64,000 nt of DNA from Brienomyrus brachyistius (Eukaryota; Chordata; Actinopteri; Osteoglossiformes; Mormyridae), in NCBI RefSeq assembly GCF_023856365.1, contig NW_026042446.1, positions 124,001 to 188,000 of the forward strand, given 5' to 3'. Shown in pieces: positions 20,985 to 34,895 of the stretch (its first letter is position 1; each line of letters opens with the position of its first letter). A program made the position numbers and the translations under genes. Below the pieces are notes generated by a model. The model saw only the letters and a program-made list of their open reading frames with translations. It did no database searches and was not told the DNA's origin.

Positions 20985-21697
20985 ACCCTGGGCAGAAAAT
21001 GCATTGTTTGTACAGTATGCCTTAGTGACAGAGTACCAATTTCAGAGGGTATTAACTTGAAAAATATGCAATGAAATACCTCATAATAATGTCTGAACAT
21101 TCAAACACAGCATACAATTCAGTTTGCAAATTTAAACAATTTTATCTAAAAAGGACAGTTTAATTTCAGAGCCAATGGCCGTGTGACAAAAAACATTTGA
21201 ATTATTATTATTTTCTTAGTAAGATGAAACGCCGAAAACATTCCTGGAGCCTTCAATTTAGCGTACACGGTGCCCTCTACAGGATTCTGTCGAAACAGCA
21301 TCCCCGTCAGCCTCGTTTGCAGAATGTACGCATTTTTTTCCAGCATACGTTTTTCTTTATAAATCCCAAAATCTCCTTAGAAATGTAACAAATGTTATGA
21401 ATGAAGCATTTATAAATGAGTTCCCCAATTAATGCGTTTACATGGCTAGCTCTGTAATTGCATTATTAAAATCACATGAAAACATCTTAATTGCATCAAG
21501 GCACGTAAACGTAGTCACATGACAAAAGATAACTTCGTGACTTAGCGAACTCATGTTCTTCATCTCCTCTGTATGGACCATAGAGCTGTGTATCGGAGAG
21601 TCTGGCGACACGCTACGTTTCAAGATAGAGAATATAATTCAATATGCTGCTATATTTTGCAATTTTTAAAATCTGATCTCAGGAAAACTTGTCAAGG

Positions 21698-21705
21698 TAT
21701 AAAAA
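21698..21705 (+). promoter_or_regulatory. TATA-like box before unit 3 gene
   Basis: Same block as at 10003. Confidence 0.35.
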
Positions 21706-22427
21706 GCACACCGCCATGAAATCTGAGTACAAATGTTTGCTTTTTTTTTAACGCAACCATAATAGAGGGGTCTGCATTTATCACAGTCCCTGTAAAAATC
21801 TAACATCATAGCACCATAACTACTGCGGATTCAGCCAACGGCGGCAACGTCACTAGTCAGCAGTGTTGTGCAGGTTACTGGAAATTACTACTCATCAATT
21901 ACCGCATATAAATGTACTTTTAATACGGGTGGGATTGGACCATGTGTCTGCCAGGAGTTTCGACGTGTGGTGGGTGCAAATGGTCGGTGGCGATGTTTCT
22001 GCAACACAGATGTTTGCTGATGGGTTTTCAAGCATCGCGGAGACATAGTGCCAATGCATGTGTGCTCTCTGGCTAGTTATATTATTTCAGTGTTGCAGCT
22101 ATGACAGTGCCAGACAATACAACCGTCTAATTGTATCTATCAGCGTACCTACAATACCACCCATTCATTGCGCCATGGTGAGGTCGGGTGGCGTTACATC
22201 ATAAACGGGAAATTAAGGGAACATGCTGCCTTTATCCATTAATATTTTCACGCAAGACAAAGGTAAAGAGTGCATTTAAATTTCAGCACCTTCCGTGTTT
22301 TTTAATGGCAATTAGTTACATTACTCCTTATAGACAAAAGTAGTGGGGTTATAGTAACGCCTTACTACCAACACTGCAAGGTTTGCTAATGCTAACGTTA
22401 GCAGTACAGCCTTATGCTACTTCCTCT

Positions 22428-22509
22428 CAGAATCAGAATGGACTTTATTGCCAAATGTTGAGCAGGTTTACAACATCAGGAAATTGCTGCGGTGTTCAGT
22501 GCGATATCC
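22428..22509 (-). mobile_element. Short LINE 3'-tail insertion, unit 3
   Basis: Same insertion as at 10733. Confidence 0.6.
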
Positions 22510-23185
22510 TCGCAAGATAAGATAGCGTTACCGTCACTGTGCAAATACAATAAGATGTCTTTGGAGCAAGCCTGTCGACGCCATGTTAAGGATAAAAGTA
22601 CAAGTAAAAGACAATATGAAATAAAAGAAATATATAACAACAGGAAAGAAAAAAAAATGCTGGTACTGGAAGCAAAGAAACCAGTAAAACACTGTCAGAG
22701 GAACATTGGAGAGCTCGGAGCAGCTGCGAATGTGCCGCCATCATTGTTCATAATTCTTCAGTTTACGTTGCTACAGTGGAAGAGTGAAATGGCTGAAGAT
22801 GAATTACAGCACTGCTGTCTAACGGTCCGGGGGTCAGACAGAGCAGAAAATAAACCACCGCGGGAACCTTTGCATGTAAACTATTAATTAGAATCTGTAC
22901 CTTTAGGACAAAACACAACATGGCAATAAGTGTATCGACATATCCCTAGATTCTTAGGAATATTAGCAATACAGAAAAATTTCCAAGTGGCTAAATATTT
23001 TGTTGTAAATGAAAACCACGAGTGAGATAAAAACGTCCCCTCGTCATTCCCCTGCATCAAATCCCCCACTGATTGAATGGGTCGCTTAATTATCGCTATG
23101 AATTCTGGGAGTCTGTGAAACGTCACGACCGCAGCTCTCGCGTTACTTGCTACCAGGAAGGAATTCTATTCAAATACTTTAATAA

Positions 23186-23188
<3 letters not shown>

Positions 23189-23225
<37 letters not shown>
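23189..23225. repeat. (TA)n microsatellite, unit 3
   Basis: 37 nt of alternating TA, the longest of the three copies. Confidence 0.95.
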
Positions 23226-23228
<3 letters not shown>

Positions 23229-23637
23229 AATCAATCAATTAAACAGACACGAACTGTAGTGTGTCATTCTACATCTTGTGTTGATAATAAATCGATATTC
23301 CGTAAACATTCGATATACGGCCCAGCCACAATTGGTCCGTTTTGTCACCTGGAAACTTAGCAACTGTGTTGTAAGCGAATCTGCAGCGCTTTTATGTTTT
23401 TAAAGGTGTCTTCTAAATTTACGCTGCTTCTATTATCTTTCCGCGCTTTTGTCAATATATATCGTGTGTCTTGTCATTTGATTGAAGTGTTTGAAGACTT
23501 TGCAGCGTGCTGGCACTAATCGGCCACCGTATCTTAGCAACCGCATCATAACAATTTGAATTTCATTTAGAGTTTTGATTTGAACATTCAAAGCAGCTCA
23601 GATTTTCAGTTTCCCAGCAAGATATACGACGCGAAAG

Positions 23638-23749
23638 ATGTCTGCCTTGAACGCGACTGTCTACCTCCAGAGAATTGACTCGTTCCTGCCAAATGGGGCC
23701 GTCAGTGTCCGGATTGCTCCGGAAGACATCCCCGGTTCAGTCAGCCATG
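23638..23749 (+). CDS. First coding exon, gene copy 3 (A-type)
   Basis: Identical in sequence to the copy at 11931. It has the same acceptor, phase-1 donor and 37-codon peptide. It would splice to 28138-28161 and 28708-29621. Confidence 0.5.
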
Positions 23750-24273
23750 GTAAGGACGGCAAAATGATGCCCATAATATCTCAGTACTCGAAGAATGAAA
23801 GTCAGAATAGGGTTGACTGGTCTTGAATCTTGCAGTCTGTGATAACTATCTTATCCTAACTCGGAACTAAATGTCTTAGGATACTAAATAATAAAATGGT
23901 TCACCTTTAGCCCAACAGGGATTTGTTACCATGAAGCAGTAAAAAATACGGGGCTCTTTTCGGCATGTCTACTGTACTGTATAACGAAATCAGTAAAATC
24001 TGTGGCTGAGACGTGTTTGAACAAACATCAAATGCTAAGGTAACAGGTGAATATGTCCCCCACATTGCCAAAAGCCAGCCAACGTGAGTAACCCCCTTCC
24101 TTCGGCTGTGCCTAAATTCTCGTCTAAATACGCCCATTTATTCACTTGCAGGGTGTTACATTGAGATGGCGCTTTCTTTACAAAAACACATTTTAATTGT
24201 GGTCACAAGTTGATACACAAGTACAAGTATCAACGAGAATCGTTTGGTAGCCATTAGCAAGCTTCTGGCATAA

Positions 24274-24385
24274 TTCTAGCGGAATGTTTGATCACTCTTC
24301 TTTGCAGAATTTCTAGTTCATTTAAACTAGTTGGGGTCCTGGCACGGACCCACAAATTTTCAATAGGGTTGAGATCGGGGGTACT
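24274..24385 (-). mobile_element. Tc1-like transposase C-terminal fragment, unit 3
   Basis: Identical to the fragment at 12567. Confidence 0.85.
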
Positions 24386-24438
24386 TCACAAAGCAGGATT
24401 TCTTGCTTTGCCGAATAACTTGTTGGAGTTAAAGTACA

Positions 24439-24756
24439 CCTCTGGGACCCGGGTTCGAGTCTCCGCCTGGGTCACATGTGTGTGGAGTTTGCATGTTCTC
24501 CCCATGTCGTCGTGGGGTTTCCTCCGGGTACTCCGATTTCCCCCCACAGTCCAAAAACATGCTGAGGCTAATTGGAGTTGCCAAATTGCCCGTAGGTGTG
24601 CATGTCAGAGTGAATGGTGTGTGAGTGTGCTCTGCGATAGGCTGGCCCCCCATCCTGGGTTGTTTCCTGCCCCGTGCCTATTGCTTCCGGGATAGGCTCT
24701 GGACCCCCCGTCACCCAGTTGGATAAGCGGTTTGGAAAATGGATGGATGGATGGAT
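24439..24756 (+). mobile_element. tRNA-derived SINE with (GGAT)n tail, unit 3
   Basis: Same insertion as at 12732. Confidence 0.8.
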
Positions 24757-25439
24757 TATGTGGCTTTTACAATCTGTTTTGAAAGTGATTTATCAAAATG
24801 ACTTATTTCAGTTTCGACTGTCTTATTAGCAGTTTTTGTGTCAATATGTAGGTATGTGCAAAATGGCCCCTGAAAATGTAATGTGAGTGAGATTGAAGCA
24901 TTTAGTCATTGATTGCATTTTGAATGAAAGCAAAGTGAAATGCTTAACAATTTAGCCCACATAAGTAAATATTGTGGTGACTGCATGAAGAGTTTTGTCT
25001 TAGCAATGGAAAAAAAACTGTAAAATTCACACTGCCTTTCCAAACTGATTGGTGTGAAGAGCAGTGACAGACAGTCCAGACTGATGGGCCATTGACAGTA
25101 TGCAAAGGTGACTCCAAAGTCACTTCAAAGTTGTAACACTTTAGTAATCAAATCTCATACAATTTTTTGAATCTCTCATTCACCTTTGTGTAGCCATCCC
25201 CTATATCTGTAAGCTTCGGAGCTCAAGTCTAGGCTAGAAATATTTATAATGTGATATTTTACAATTTGTCAGCACCACTGAAAATAGGTTTTTGAAAAGT
25301 GTATGTTTAAAGTAGATTTTAACAAAAAAAAAAAAATGACATTCTAAATGTTCTCAGATTATTAGTGCTGAGTTTGTGCTGAATAAAAGCATTTGTAGCA
25401 CTTTGGGATAAATATTTTTTAGATAGGTGAAATATTTAA

Positions 25440-27399
25440 CAGTTTTTCTGAATTGCTGAAGTATTGAAAATCATTTTGGGAACAAAACTGCCGATTGCCA
25501 AAAGTCATTTATTGAATCAGTCTCTTGTTTGGTGAAACTTTAAACCATGCTCACCTAGTTAGACACAATTTGCAGATCTCAGTCATCCTTTTTGCAAAAT
25601 TCAAAACACATTCTCATTCATCAAAACACATTTTGAGCTATGGTGAACTTTGATGCAAAATAGAAAACACAGGCCGCAGAGGTTAAGCGCAGCCCACACA
25701 CAGTAGTCATTGACTCAAAACTGTTCACACATATTTCTAAACATTTGAAGAAGCCAAAGAGTGACTAGAACATAGAATACGTGCCATAGAAGGATAGGAG
25801 TTGCATTTTGAAGTCAAGGTACAAAAGGGTCACACAGAGGATTCTTTCTGCATCACTCAACAAGGGATAGCATCACTAGTCCCAGCACTGAGACATGGTG
25901 ATGAGGCAGAATGAATATTCTTCTGTGACTCTGGCTTGGCAGTAGCACATTTTACTGTAATATGCCTCTCGTTTGGTTACTTTATGGATTAGTTTTTTAT
26001 AGTAACTTTTCTAGAGTACTATGTATGGCAAACGTTACATATTACAGTTTTTCTTGTTGTTTACGCACAATTACTTGTACTTGAGACACAATGACTCCAA
26101 CCCCCTGAACCAATTCTGCTAAACTACAAGCACAATTCCTGCTTTACACTCAAATTGCATTTTTAAAACACACTTTTTTCAAAACACTACACACAATTCT
26201 CTGCATTTGGCACAATTTCCGTGAAGAAAATCTCTTGTTTTCACAAGGAACACACTGTCATTCAAAATTGTAAAGTAAGTTGCCCTACTTTGCATACTAA
26301 CTCATCACATAATTGTAATTTAGAAATCAGAGCTTTATAAAAGGCCAACAGGTGAGCTCTTCTGTTTTGGAGCAATGGATGCCAACGTTGGAAACAGAGG
26401 CAGAGCCAGAGGAGTGAGAGTAAGAGGAGGAGGACGGGGAGCACGAGGAAGGCCAAAGAAAGTAATCTCTCATGATATCAAAGCCACTTTGGTTGACCAT
26501 GTGATCAACCATGGTCTAACAATGAGGGAGGCTGGGCAAAGAGAGTTGAAGTCTCTTGATGGCTGGATTCCCCATGCTAGGTGATATTTCCCCCGCTGCT
26601 TGGCCAGGGCAAACATTGCTTGTGATGTGGATGAGGTGCTGTGGCCAGACCGAAACAGAAGGGAGGATGCAGCGGAGTTGTTTTTTTTTTTTTATACTGT
26701 AACTGTATTCAGTAAATTCTTGGAATATAAATTCAAAAAAAGGCTTACAGTAAGTCACTATGATGAATGAAGAAGTGGTCATAGTGTTTTACATTAAGCA
26801 CTTCAGTAATCAACTGGTTCTTATAAATGTCTATTCATATGATGGTTTGTGTGTCATTTGAAAACAAAATACCATTTTGAGAATAAATTACATTGTTATG
26901 AACGTAAAGTTTCATTTTGCAAGAGAATTGAAGGGTTCTGCCCATTGTGTGTGTGTTTTTTGATTTGTGTGTAGAGTTATGACAATACGGGGCATGCTTT
27001 CAGAAAATGTGTATAAACAATTGGGAAAAACTGTAATTATCAGTCATAACTGTATACAAATATTTTTGGTAGACGACCATAATTTTTTTTTATTATTATA
27101 GTCTTGCGGTTTCTCATTTACATGTCAACAACAGTTTTGACTGGTACTGTTTTCATTTTTTGCTGTAGAGTGCTATGACTGTTCAGTAGTGTACCTTTAA
27201 CCAACTGACTTGAGATGCATGATCTGAAAACAGTGTTTGCTTTTGAGCAAAGATAATATAGTTTTGAGAAGATTGTTTGATTTTGCAAGACAAGTGTAAG
27301 GTTTTGTGAGTTTAGCTTGAATTTTAGAGTTTGTGCTTAGTGGTTTGATTAAAGGAGATGAGATTTTAGGACATGTGTTTTAGCAATTCAGAAAAACAG
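25440..27399. mobile_element. Old Tc1-like element interrupted by a younger one, unit 3
   Basis: Same arrangement as unit 2; the younger element is at 26045-27033. Confidence 0.7.
26045..27033 (+). mobile_element. Internally deleted Tc1/mariner-like transposon, unit 3
   Basis: Same element and TA flanks; one visible change is tttccgtgaag for tttccatgaag near 26220. The N-terminal transposase frame is 26375-26584. Confidence 0.85.
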
Positions 27400-27556
27400 T
27401 AAAATGTCAAGGCCTGTCAGACTACTTTGAAAGTGGGTGAGAGGCCTCAGACTCCATATCTGGTACTATGACAAAAAATCCCAATCTATCTATCTAGTGC
27501 TGCTTCATTATTCCATCCTCTTTGTGCAATGTACTGATGTACAGTACTGTCAGAAA

Positions 27557-27675
27557 AACAGCATGATACTACCACCAACATGCTTGACCGTTGGTTCGGT
27601 GTTCTTAGGTTAAGAAAACAACCTCACCTTGATCCCCTGCAAACATATTGCTTTTCATTGTGGCCAAGCAGAGAA
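27557..27675 (-). mobile_element. Tc1-like transposase scrap, unit 3
   Basis: Same as at 15850. Confidence 0.55.
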
Positions 27676-27947
27676 GTTAATGACACATTCACACATCATT
27701 GTGACTGCCCCCCCCCTGTGAATGTGCAGCCATCAGCAGCTTTTCAGATTGTTAGCCAGACAGAACACACTAAGGAATGTGTCTATTTTATTCGAGCACA
27801 GTACAGAACCATGTGTTTTTTTATTTTTCATTTTCCACTCTGTCCACCTTTATTCTCCACAATCAACTTTATTACTTTGTTTAGGCCTGTATTTATTGTA
27901 TTGCACACATCTTGGGTCCGCCTCATCTCCAAAAGGTGAAGTAAAAT

Positions 27948-28089
27948 ACAAAATTCTTTCATCAATAAACTGACTAAAACACATTTTGCTAGTTATACGC
28001 CATCTTTGCCTCACAACAGAAACAATTTCTTAAATTTCACAGGCCATTTATTGCAGTGTAGTCAGTTTATTAATGAATTAGAATTTTGT
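27948..28089. repeat. Inverted repeat, unit 3
   Basis: As in unit 2. Confidence 0.75.
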
Positions 28090-28137
28090 CTAAATATAAG
28101 AAAATTATACTTTTTCTTAGATTTAAATTTTTTGCAG

Positions 28138-28161
28138 TGAAGTTACAATACCTGATTTCAG
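28138..28161 (+). CDS. 24-nt microexon, gene copy 3
   Basis: Identical to the copy at 16431, including both splice sites. Confidence 0.5.
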
Positions 28162-28484
28162 GTAAGTCATTTCTGATTTCATAATCACTGCTCTCCCTGG
28201 TGGATGGATAAATCATTGCAAGTACTTTAAACACAGAGAGGTAAGGGGCGGATCATGCCGGCCCCCTTGTTCATTACATCATCATGGGGGATCTCATTAT
28301 AGTCAAGGTCCCACCCAAGACCCAGCAGGGACCTGTCATGGACCAGCCAAGGCCCCATCATGGAAACGGGAAAATTCAAGCGGCTACATCTGTAAATTTG
28401 GTGCACATGAACCTTTCCAGTGTTGTTTTTCGCTGTTGTTCTGCATATCAGGGAATCTGTGCACTACATGGTGTGTTTTTATAG

Positions 28485-28624
28485 GTCAAGTTCCCCTGCT
28501 GAAATGCAGGCAGCCCAATTCAAGACCAGCGCATAAGTCTCCCAAGCATGTGTTTCCTATATCCGATAAGATGGCAGAATTTCTCTCAATGTGCAATACT
28601 GACTGCCAAGTGCGATATCTGTGA
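28485..28624 (+). other. Possible alternative terminal exon, unit 3
   Basis: Identical to 5083-5222. Confidence 0.3.
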
Positions 28625-28707
28625 TGTATGTGATGTACTTTTCTTGTAGAGTGACATAAGGATTCACTTTAATTAAATGTGTGTCCCCTATCTTTATAAT
28701 CCAAAAG

Positions 28708-29621
28708 GACGAACCAGTACCAGCAGTGGAGGCCGTCAGAAGAAATGCCGCACTGGGCCACCGGCACCCAGCTCCCAAACCATATCTGGATCTGCTCCCA
28801 TCCCGTTGGCGACCAGCAGGGCTCAGCAGGGCAGAAGACGCCGTAGAAATACGGCGGGAGGCCGGTCAGGCCGTAGAAAGAAGTGTAAAAAACAGAAGGG
28901 GCCATTTACAAAAAATTTGCAGAACCTGCTAACCTTCAGTAACCCCTTTGATTCAATCCAGGTGGGTGACAAGATCCCGTGTGTGGATCTCACCCAGAGT
29001 GACGACGAGGTTGCTACCATCCTGTGTCGCACTCCATCAATGTCAGAGCCTGAGCCCTGCTCACCAGCCTTCTCCTCCACTTCCTTCTTATTTCCATCAC
29101 CAGTCCCATCCTCTTTTGCCTCCTCTCCATCCCCATCTTTTTTTACAGACTCTCCTCCTCCGTCACCATGTGTAGTCTCACCTGTAAGCCCATCTCCACA
29201 CCCATCTTCACCTCCAGCCACAGTTCATCCCACCCCTCTGTATCAGGTTCCAGCGCAAGCTGCAGCCCCCTCATCTGAGCTGGTTACGGGTCCGACACCC
29301 CTACTTATTTCCCCTTCTGTTGTTTTTGAGAAAATGGAAAGATTCAATAAGATGCATAACTTTTATCTATGCAACTATTCTAAAATGACCTATGATGCCA
29401 AGTGCCTTGCTCATTACTGGTGTAATCAGTTTTGGAATGATTTTCAACATGCAGTTTACATCTGCAAGCAGGGGAAGAATCAAAATTCAGAGAATCACTA
29501 CTCATATGGTGATAATGAGGGTGCCCAAGCTGAGCTGATATTTGATGATGAGGCGCTGGATCAGCTAAGTGCCATCCCCGGGGTCCTGGAGATGGCTGTG
29601 GAGATGGGCTATCTTGTGTGA
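28708..29621 (+). CDS. Terminal coding exon, gene copy 3 (A-type)
   Basis: Protein identical to copy 1 over the whole 314-codon frame (ATG at 28677). The acceptor at 28706-28707 and the stop context are unchanged. Confidence 0.75.
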
Positions 29622-29677
29622 TGTAAATAGTTTTTTTATAGAACCTGTAAATAATTAGGTGAGAGATCTCACAAGTA

Positions 29678-29990
29678 CTTAGGATAAGATAAGATTAAGG
29701 TAGTTTAACCTTATCTTAACTAATCCTAAGATTGTATGATATAAGATTACATAGGATAAGACTAAGGATAGCTTAAGATAAGATAGTATAGAATAAGATA
29801 AGCCTAAGATAGGATAAGTTAAGGTTAAACTAAGATAATATGACATAAGATTACATAGAATAAACTAAGAATAGGTTAAGATAAGATTGTATATAACGTA
29901 AGATAGTATAGAATAAGATAAGAATAAGATAGGGTAAGTAAAGATAAGATTATATAATATGCAATAACACAGGATAAGATAAGATAGGTT
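29678..29990 (+). repeat. TAAGATAAGA-like degenerate repeat, unit 3
   Basis: As in unit 2, with gtaagtaaag in place of gtaagttaag near 29938. Confidence 0.85.
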
Positions 29991-30107
29991 TGTCAGGGAC
30001 TGTACTGTTCCTATCCTGCCCTTCATTCCCCAAATGGGGGGGGCACGAGGTTAATATAAAGTTGTATAATTTTAGTTTTTAGTTTTCTTATTCTTCTATT
30101 TGTATTA

Positions 30108-30113
30108 AATAAA
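30108..30113 (+). terminator. Poly(A) signal AATAAA, copy 3
   Basis: Same context and GT-rich downstream element as copy 1. Confidence 0.6.
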
Positions 30114-30216
30114 TATGGATTATTTTGAGTATGGTTTGTGTCTGTGTGATTATTTAAAACATTGTGAAGTTTCACACAAAATTTGATTAGTTTAAATAAT
30201 GATTGGTTAAACTCAT

Positions 30217-31042
30217 AAGGTTCTCCACCAGAAGGAGACCAAAGTATTTGGTTCTATCGATGATCTCTACGCATGACCCGTTGATGTGCAGCTGAGAGTG
30301 GTCACTCCGTGTTCAACAACCATTTCTTTTGTTTTGTCTACATTCAGAAACAGGTGGTTGGCTCTGCACCAGTTCGATAGTCATTGCACTTCCTCTTTGT
30401 ATGCTTCCTCATCGTGTTTACTGATGAGACCCACCATAGCTGCGTCATCAGCAAACTTGATGATGTGATTTGAACTGTGCATTGGCACATAGTCATGAGT
30501 CATCAGAGTGAACAGTAGTGGACTGAGCACACAGCCCTGGCGGGCTCCAGTGCTCAGTGTGGTGGTGCTGGAAGTGTTGCTCCTGATCCAGACTGACTGA
30601 GGTTTCTCAGTAAAGTCCAAGGTCCAATTGGAAAGAGAGCCGTTCAGGCCCAGGAGGCTCAGTTCTTCAATCAGCTGCGGAATGATTGTGTTGAATGCTG
30701 AACTGAAGTCTATGAACAGCATTTGAACGCAAGTGTCTTGTGGGTAAGGGCCAAATGGAGTGTGGTGGCTATGGCATTGTCCATGGAACAGTCGTGGTGA
30801 TATGTGAATTGCAGGGGGTCTAGTAATTAGGGCAGCAGGGTCTTGATGTGCTTTATGAAGAGCCTCTTGAAGCACTTCATAATGATGGGTGTGAGTGCAG
30901 CAGGACAGTATTTGTTGAGGCTGAACAATGAAGTTTTCTTCAGCATGGGGACGATGGTGGTGGTCTATTTCACTGGTTTGATTGATGAGAGAGAACTGAC
31001 CGACTTTGACACGGGGAGAAGATGCAAAGTCCTCACTCATGG
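30217..31042 (-). mobile_element. Decayed LINE RT fragment, unit 3
   Basis: Same element; the RT frame 31040-30381 is identical to that of unit 2. Confidence 0.85.
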
Positions 31043-31531
31043 AATCCTGGTGGAGACTCGAAACCAGGTCCCAATGGTCTGAGACGACAGTGCTTGAAGC
31101 TGTGCCATTATGTTACGAGTAGTAGAATGGAAAAATGAAGGACGTTGTTTGAGAGTAATGACTCTGGGCTCTGCTAATGGAATTACTGCTGTTGGGTTCT
31201 TGACTCCTTGATGAAGTTTTACAATATTTCCCTCAGTCTAACATATTTGAGCAATCGGACCTGAGCATGAGACTCTGATAGCATGAATGTCACATCAGAT
31301 GCAAAAGTGACCACTGACTCTTAGAGTCAAAATATTGCATTTACACTACATCAACTAATTTCAACAAAGTCATCTGACCACTAACCTGCTCTGTTAACGA
31401 CGTTTTCAATTTCCCTTTTTCTGTGTCATTTGAAGTATGCAGCCATTGCTCAATGGCTGCATTGCTCAAATACTGCTGTCATTTTTAGATTAACAGTATT
31501 GGTCTAGTTTAATATATGCGCTCACTATTCC

Positions 31532-31664
31532 TTCTGGTTTTCCTGGTCAGGGTCATAGGGGGTGCTATCACAGACAGCACTGGCTACAGGGCTGGGGTAC
31601 ATGCTGGACAGGGTGCCACTCCTTCACATAACACACACTATGGGCAACTGAGAAACACCAGTTC
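31532..31664 (-). mobile_element. Degenerate SINE/LINE-tail fragment, unit 3
   Basis: Same fragment as at 8130. Confidence 0.5.
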
Positions 31665-32453
31665 ATCAAACTGCATCTTTAAATGGCGGAAAAAAAACTG
31701 CACAAGAATCTACAACCTACTGAACCAGCTTGCCACTTGTTTAACATGCGACTATAATAGATTAGTACTTGCAGTTAATTAGTTTATAAACGTTTATGGC
31801 ATTATTTTATGGCCATGTGCTTTGCATGTAAGACCTATAAATTATTTACAACTGTTTTTTTTTTTATTGTAACCTGCACAGTTGTAACGTTCCTGGAATA
31901 TCTTATTCCATAGTTACTGTTTTTCTAGGTATCATCATGTACTTTAGTGATGTACTTTTTATGACCAGTGATTGATGTGACAGAGTAACCCAATCAATAA
32001 GCAATTCATATATCTGTGATTTAGGAAAAACGCCTCCTGAATCCACAGAGGTAACACACCCCCAAGCCGCCAGAGGGCACTCTTACCATTTTATATAGTC
32101 TGCTGATAATTATATGCCTTTAATACACACTTCTGTTTAAGGTAAATAAGTTAACAAGGGGAGTTGTGGAGGGGTGGGGGAAGGTTTGTTCTGAAGTATT
32201 GGAGGAGGGATTATCACTGGAGTGATATATTTACATTTCTTTCATTTGTAGATTTTTTTATGTGTGAATTTTGTGTTCATTTATGGGTTTTTTTTTGTTA
32301 CTGTAAATCTGGTGAAACTTACCGTCAAGTAGAACAGTTTTGGACTTAAATTTGTAATTTTTCATACAATATATTGTATTTTCAAAATGTTTTTTATTGC
32401 TGCGAGGACTATCCCCATTAGGGAAACGGTGCATAACAAGCCTTCACCCTGGG

Positions 32454-32691
32454 GAAGATGGTGGTAGTGCTATCGTTTGACAACCAGAAGGTTGCAGGTT
32501 CAAGCCCTGGTTCCTCCTGTCCCCATCAAAATGGGGCCTTGAGCAAGACCCTAAACCCCAAATTGCTTCTAGTGTGTAGGTTGGCACCTTGCATGGAAGC
32601 CTTCGCCACCGGAGTGTGTGTGTGGCATAAAATGTAAAGTGCTTTGAGTACTTGTACGAATAGAAACGCGTTATATAAATGCAGTCCATTT
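32454..32691 (+). mobile_element. tRNA-derived SINE, unit 3
   Basis: Same insertion as at 9052. Confidence 0.8.
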
Positions 32692-33404
32692 ACCCTGGGC
32701 AGAAAATGCATTGTTTGTACAGTATGCCTTAGTGACAGAGTACCAATTTCAGAGGGTATTAACTTGAAAAATATGCAATGAAATACCTCATAATAATGTC
32801 TGAACATTCAAACACAGCATACAATTCAGTTTGCAAATTTAAACAATTTTATCTAAAAAGGACAGTTTAATTTCAGAGCCAATGGCCGTGTGACAAAAAA
32901 CATTTGAATTATTATTATTTTCTTAGTAAGATGAAACGCCGAAAACATTCCTGGAGCCTTCAATTTAGCGTACACGGTGCCCTCTACAGGATTCTGTCGA
33001 AACAGCATCCCCGTCAGCCTCGTTTGCAGAATGTACGCATTTTTTTCCAGCATACGTTTTTCTTTATAAATCCCAAAATCTCCTTAGAAATGTAACAAAT
33101 GTTATGAATGAAGCATTTATAAATGAGTTCCCCAATTAATGCGTTTACATGGCTAGCTCTGTAATTGCATTATTAAAATCACATGAAAACATCTTAATTG
33201 CATCAAGGCACGTAAACGTAGTCACATGACAAAAGATAACTTCGTGACTTAGCGAACTCATGTTCTTCATCTCCTCTGTATGGACCATAGAGCTGTGTAT
33301 CGGAGAGTCTGGCGACACGCTACGTTTCAAGATAGAGAATATAATTCAATATGCTGCTATATTTTGCAATTTTTAAAATCTGATCTCAGGAAAACTTGTC
33401 AAGG

Positions 33405-33412
33405 TATAAAAA
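33405..33412 (+). promoter_or_regulatory. TATA-like box before unit 4 gene
   Basis: Same block as at 10003. Confidence 0.35.
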
Positions 33413-34134
33413 GCACACCGCCATGAAATCTGAGTACAAATGTTTGCTTTTTTTTTAACGCAACCATAATAGAGGGGTCTGCATTTATCACAGTCCCTGT
33501 AAAAATCTAACATCATAGCACCATAACTACTGCGGATTCAGCCAACGGCGGCAACGTCACTAGTCAGCAGTGTTGTGCAGGTTACTGGAAATTACTACTC
33601 ATCAATTACCGCATATAAATGTACTTTTAATACGGGTGGGATTGGACCATGTGTCTGCCAGGAGTTTCGACGTGTGGTGGGTGCAAATGGTCGGTGGCGA
33701 TGTTTCTGCAACACAGATGTTTGCTGATGGGTTTTCAAGCATCGCGGAGACATAGTGCCAATGCATGTGTGCTCTCTGGCTAGTTATATTATTTCAGTGT
33801 TGCAGCTATGACAGTGCCAGACAATACAACCGTCTAATTGTATCTATCAGCGTACCTACAATACCACCCATTCATTGCGCCATGGTGAGGTCGGGTGGCG
33901 TTACATCATAAACGGGAAATTAAGGGAACATGCTGCCTTTATCCATTAATATTTTCACGCAAGACAAAGGTAAAGAGTGCATTTAAATTTCAGCACCTTC
34001 CGTGTTTTTTAATGGCAATTAGTTACATTACTCCTTATAGACAAAAGTAGTGGGGTTATAGTAACGCCTTACTACCAACACTGCAAGGTTTGCTAATGCT
34101 AACGTTAGCAGTACAGCCTTATGCTACTTCCTCT

Positions 34135-34216
34135 CAGAATCAGAATGGACTTTATTGCCAAATGTTGAGCAGGTTTACAACATCAGGAAATTGCTGCGGT
34201 GTTCAGTGCGATATCC
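34135..34216 (-). mobile_element. Short LINE 3'-tail insertion, unit 4
   Basis: Same insertion as at 10733. Confidence 0.6.
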
Positions 34217-34892
34217 TCGCAAGATAAGATAGCGTTACCGTCACTGTGCAAATACAATAAGATGTCTTTGGAGCAAGCCTGTCGACGCCATGTTAAGGAT
34301 AAAAGTACAAGTAAAAGACAATATGAAATAAAAGAAATATACAACAACAGGAAAGAAAAAAAAATGCTGGTACTGGAAGCAAAGAAACCAGTAAAACACT
34401 GTCAGAGGAACATTGGAGAGCTCGGAGCAGCTGCGAATGTGCCGCCATCATTGTTCATAATTCTTCAGTTTACGTTGCTACAGTGGAAGAGTGAAATGGC
34501 TGAAGATGAATTACAGCACTGCTGTCTAACGGTCTGGGGGTCAGACAGAGCAGAAAATAAACCACCGCGGGAACCTTTGCATGTAAACTATTAATTAGAA
34601 TCTGTACCTTTAGGACAAAACACAACATGGCAATAAGTGTATCGACATATCCCTAGATTCTTAGGAATATTAGCAATACAGAAAAATTTCCAAGTGGCTA
34701 AATATTTTGTTGTAAATGAAAACCACGAGTGAGATAAAAACGTCCCCTCGTCATTCCCCTGCATCAAATCCCCCACTGATTGAATGGGTCGCTTAATTAT
34801 CGCTATGAATTCTGGGAGTCTGTGAAACGTCACGACCGCAGCTCTCGCGTTACTTGCTACCAGGAAGGAATTCTATTCAAATACTTTAATAA

Positions 34893-34895
<3 letters not shown>

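Larger units (their letters stand above)
10369..22063 (+). repeat. Tandem unit 2 (A lineage)
   Basis: An 11,695-bp unit, nearly identical to units 3 and 4. The 5' half is longer than in unit 1 because of a LINE-tail insertion, a SINE and a nested Tc1-like element. Unnamed stretches: 10815-11493 (intron; no element seen), 11519-11910, 12043-12566, 13050-13732, 15969-16240, 18407-18509, 19336-19824, 19958-20738 and 20993-21697. I see only unique AT-rich sequence in these. Confidence 0.93.
22064..33770 (+). repeat. Tandem unit 3 (A lineage)
   Basis: An 11,707-bp unit. The 12-bp excess over unit 2 equals the longer TA microsatellite at 23189-23225. Other differences from unit 2 are scattered single bases. 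Stretches between the listed elements (for example 22510-23188, 25051-25439, 31043-31531, 31665-32445 and 32700-33404) show nothing I can name. Confidence 0.93.
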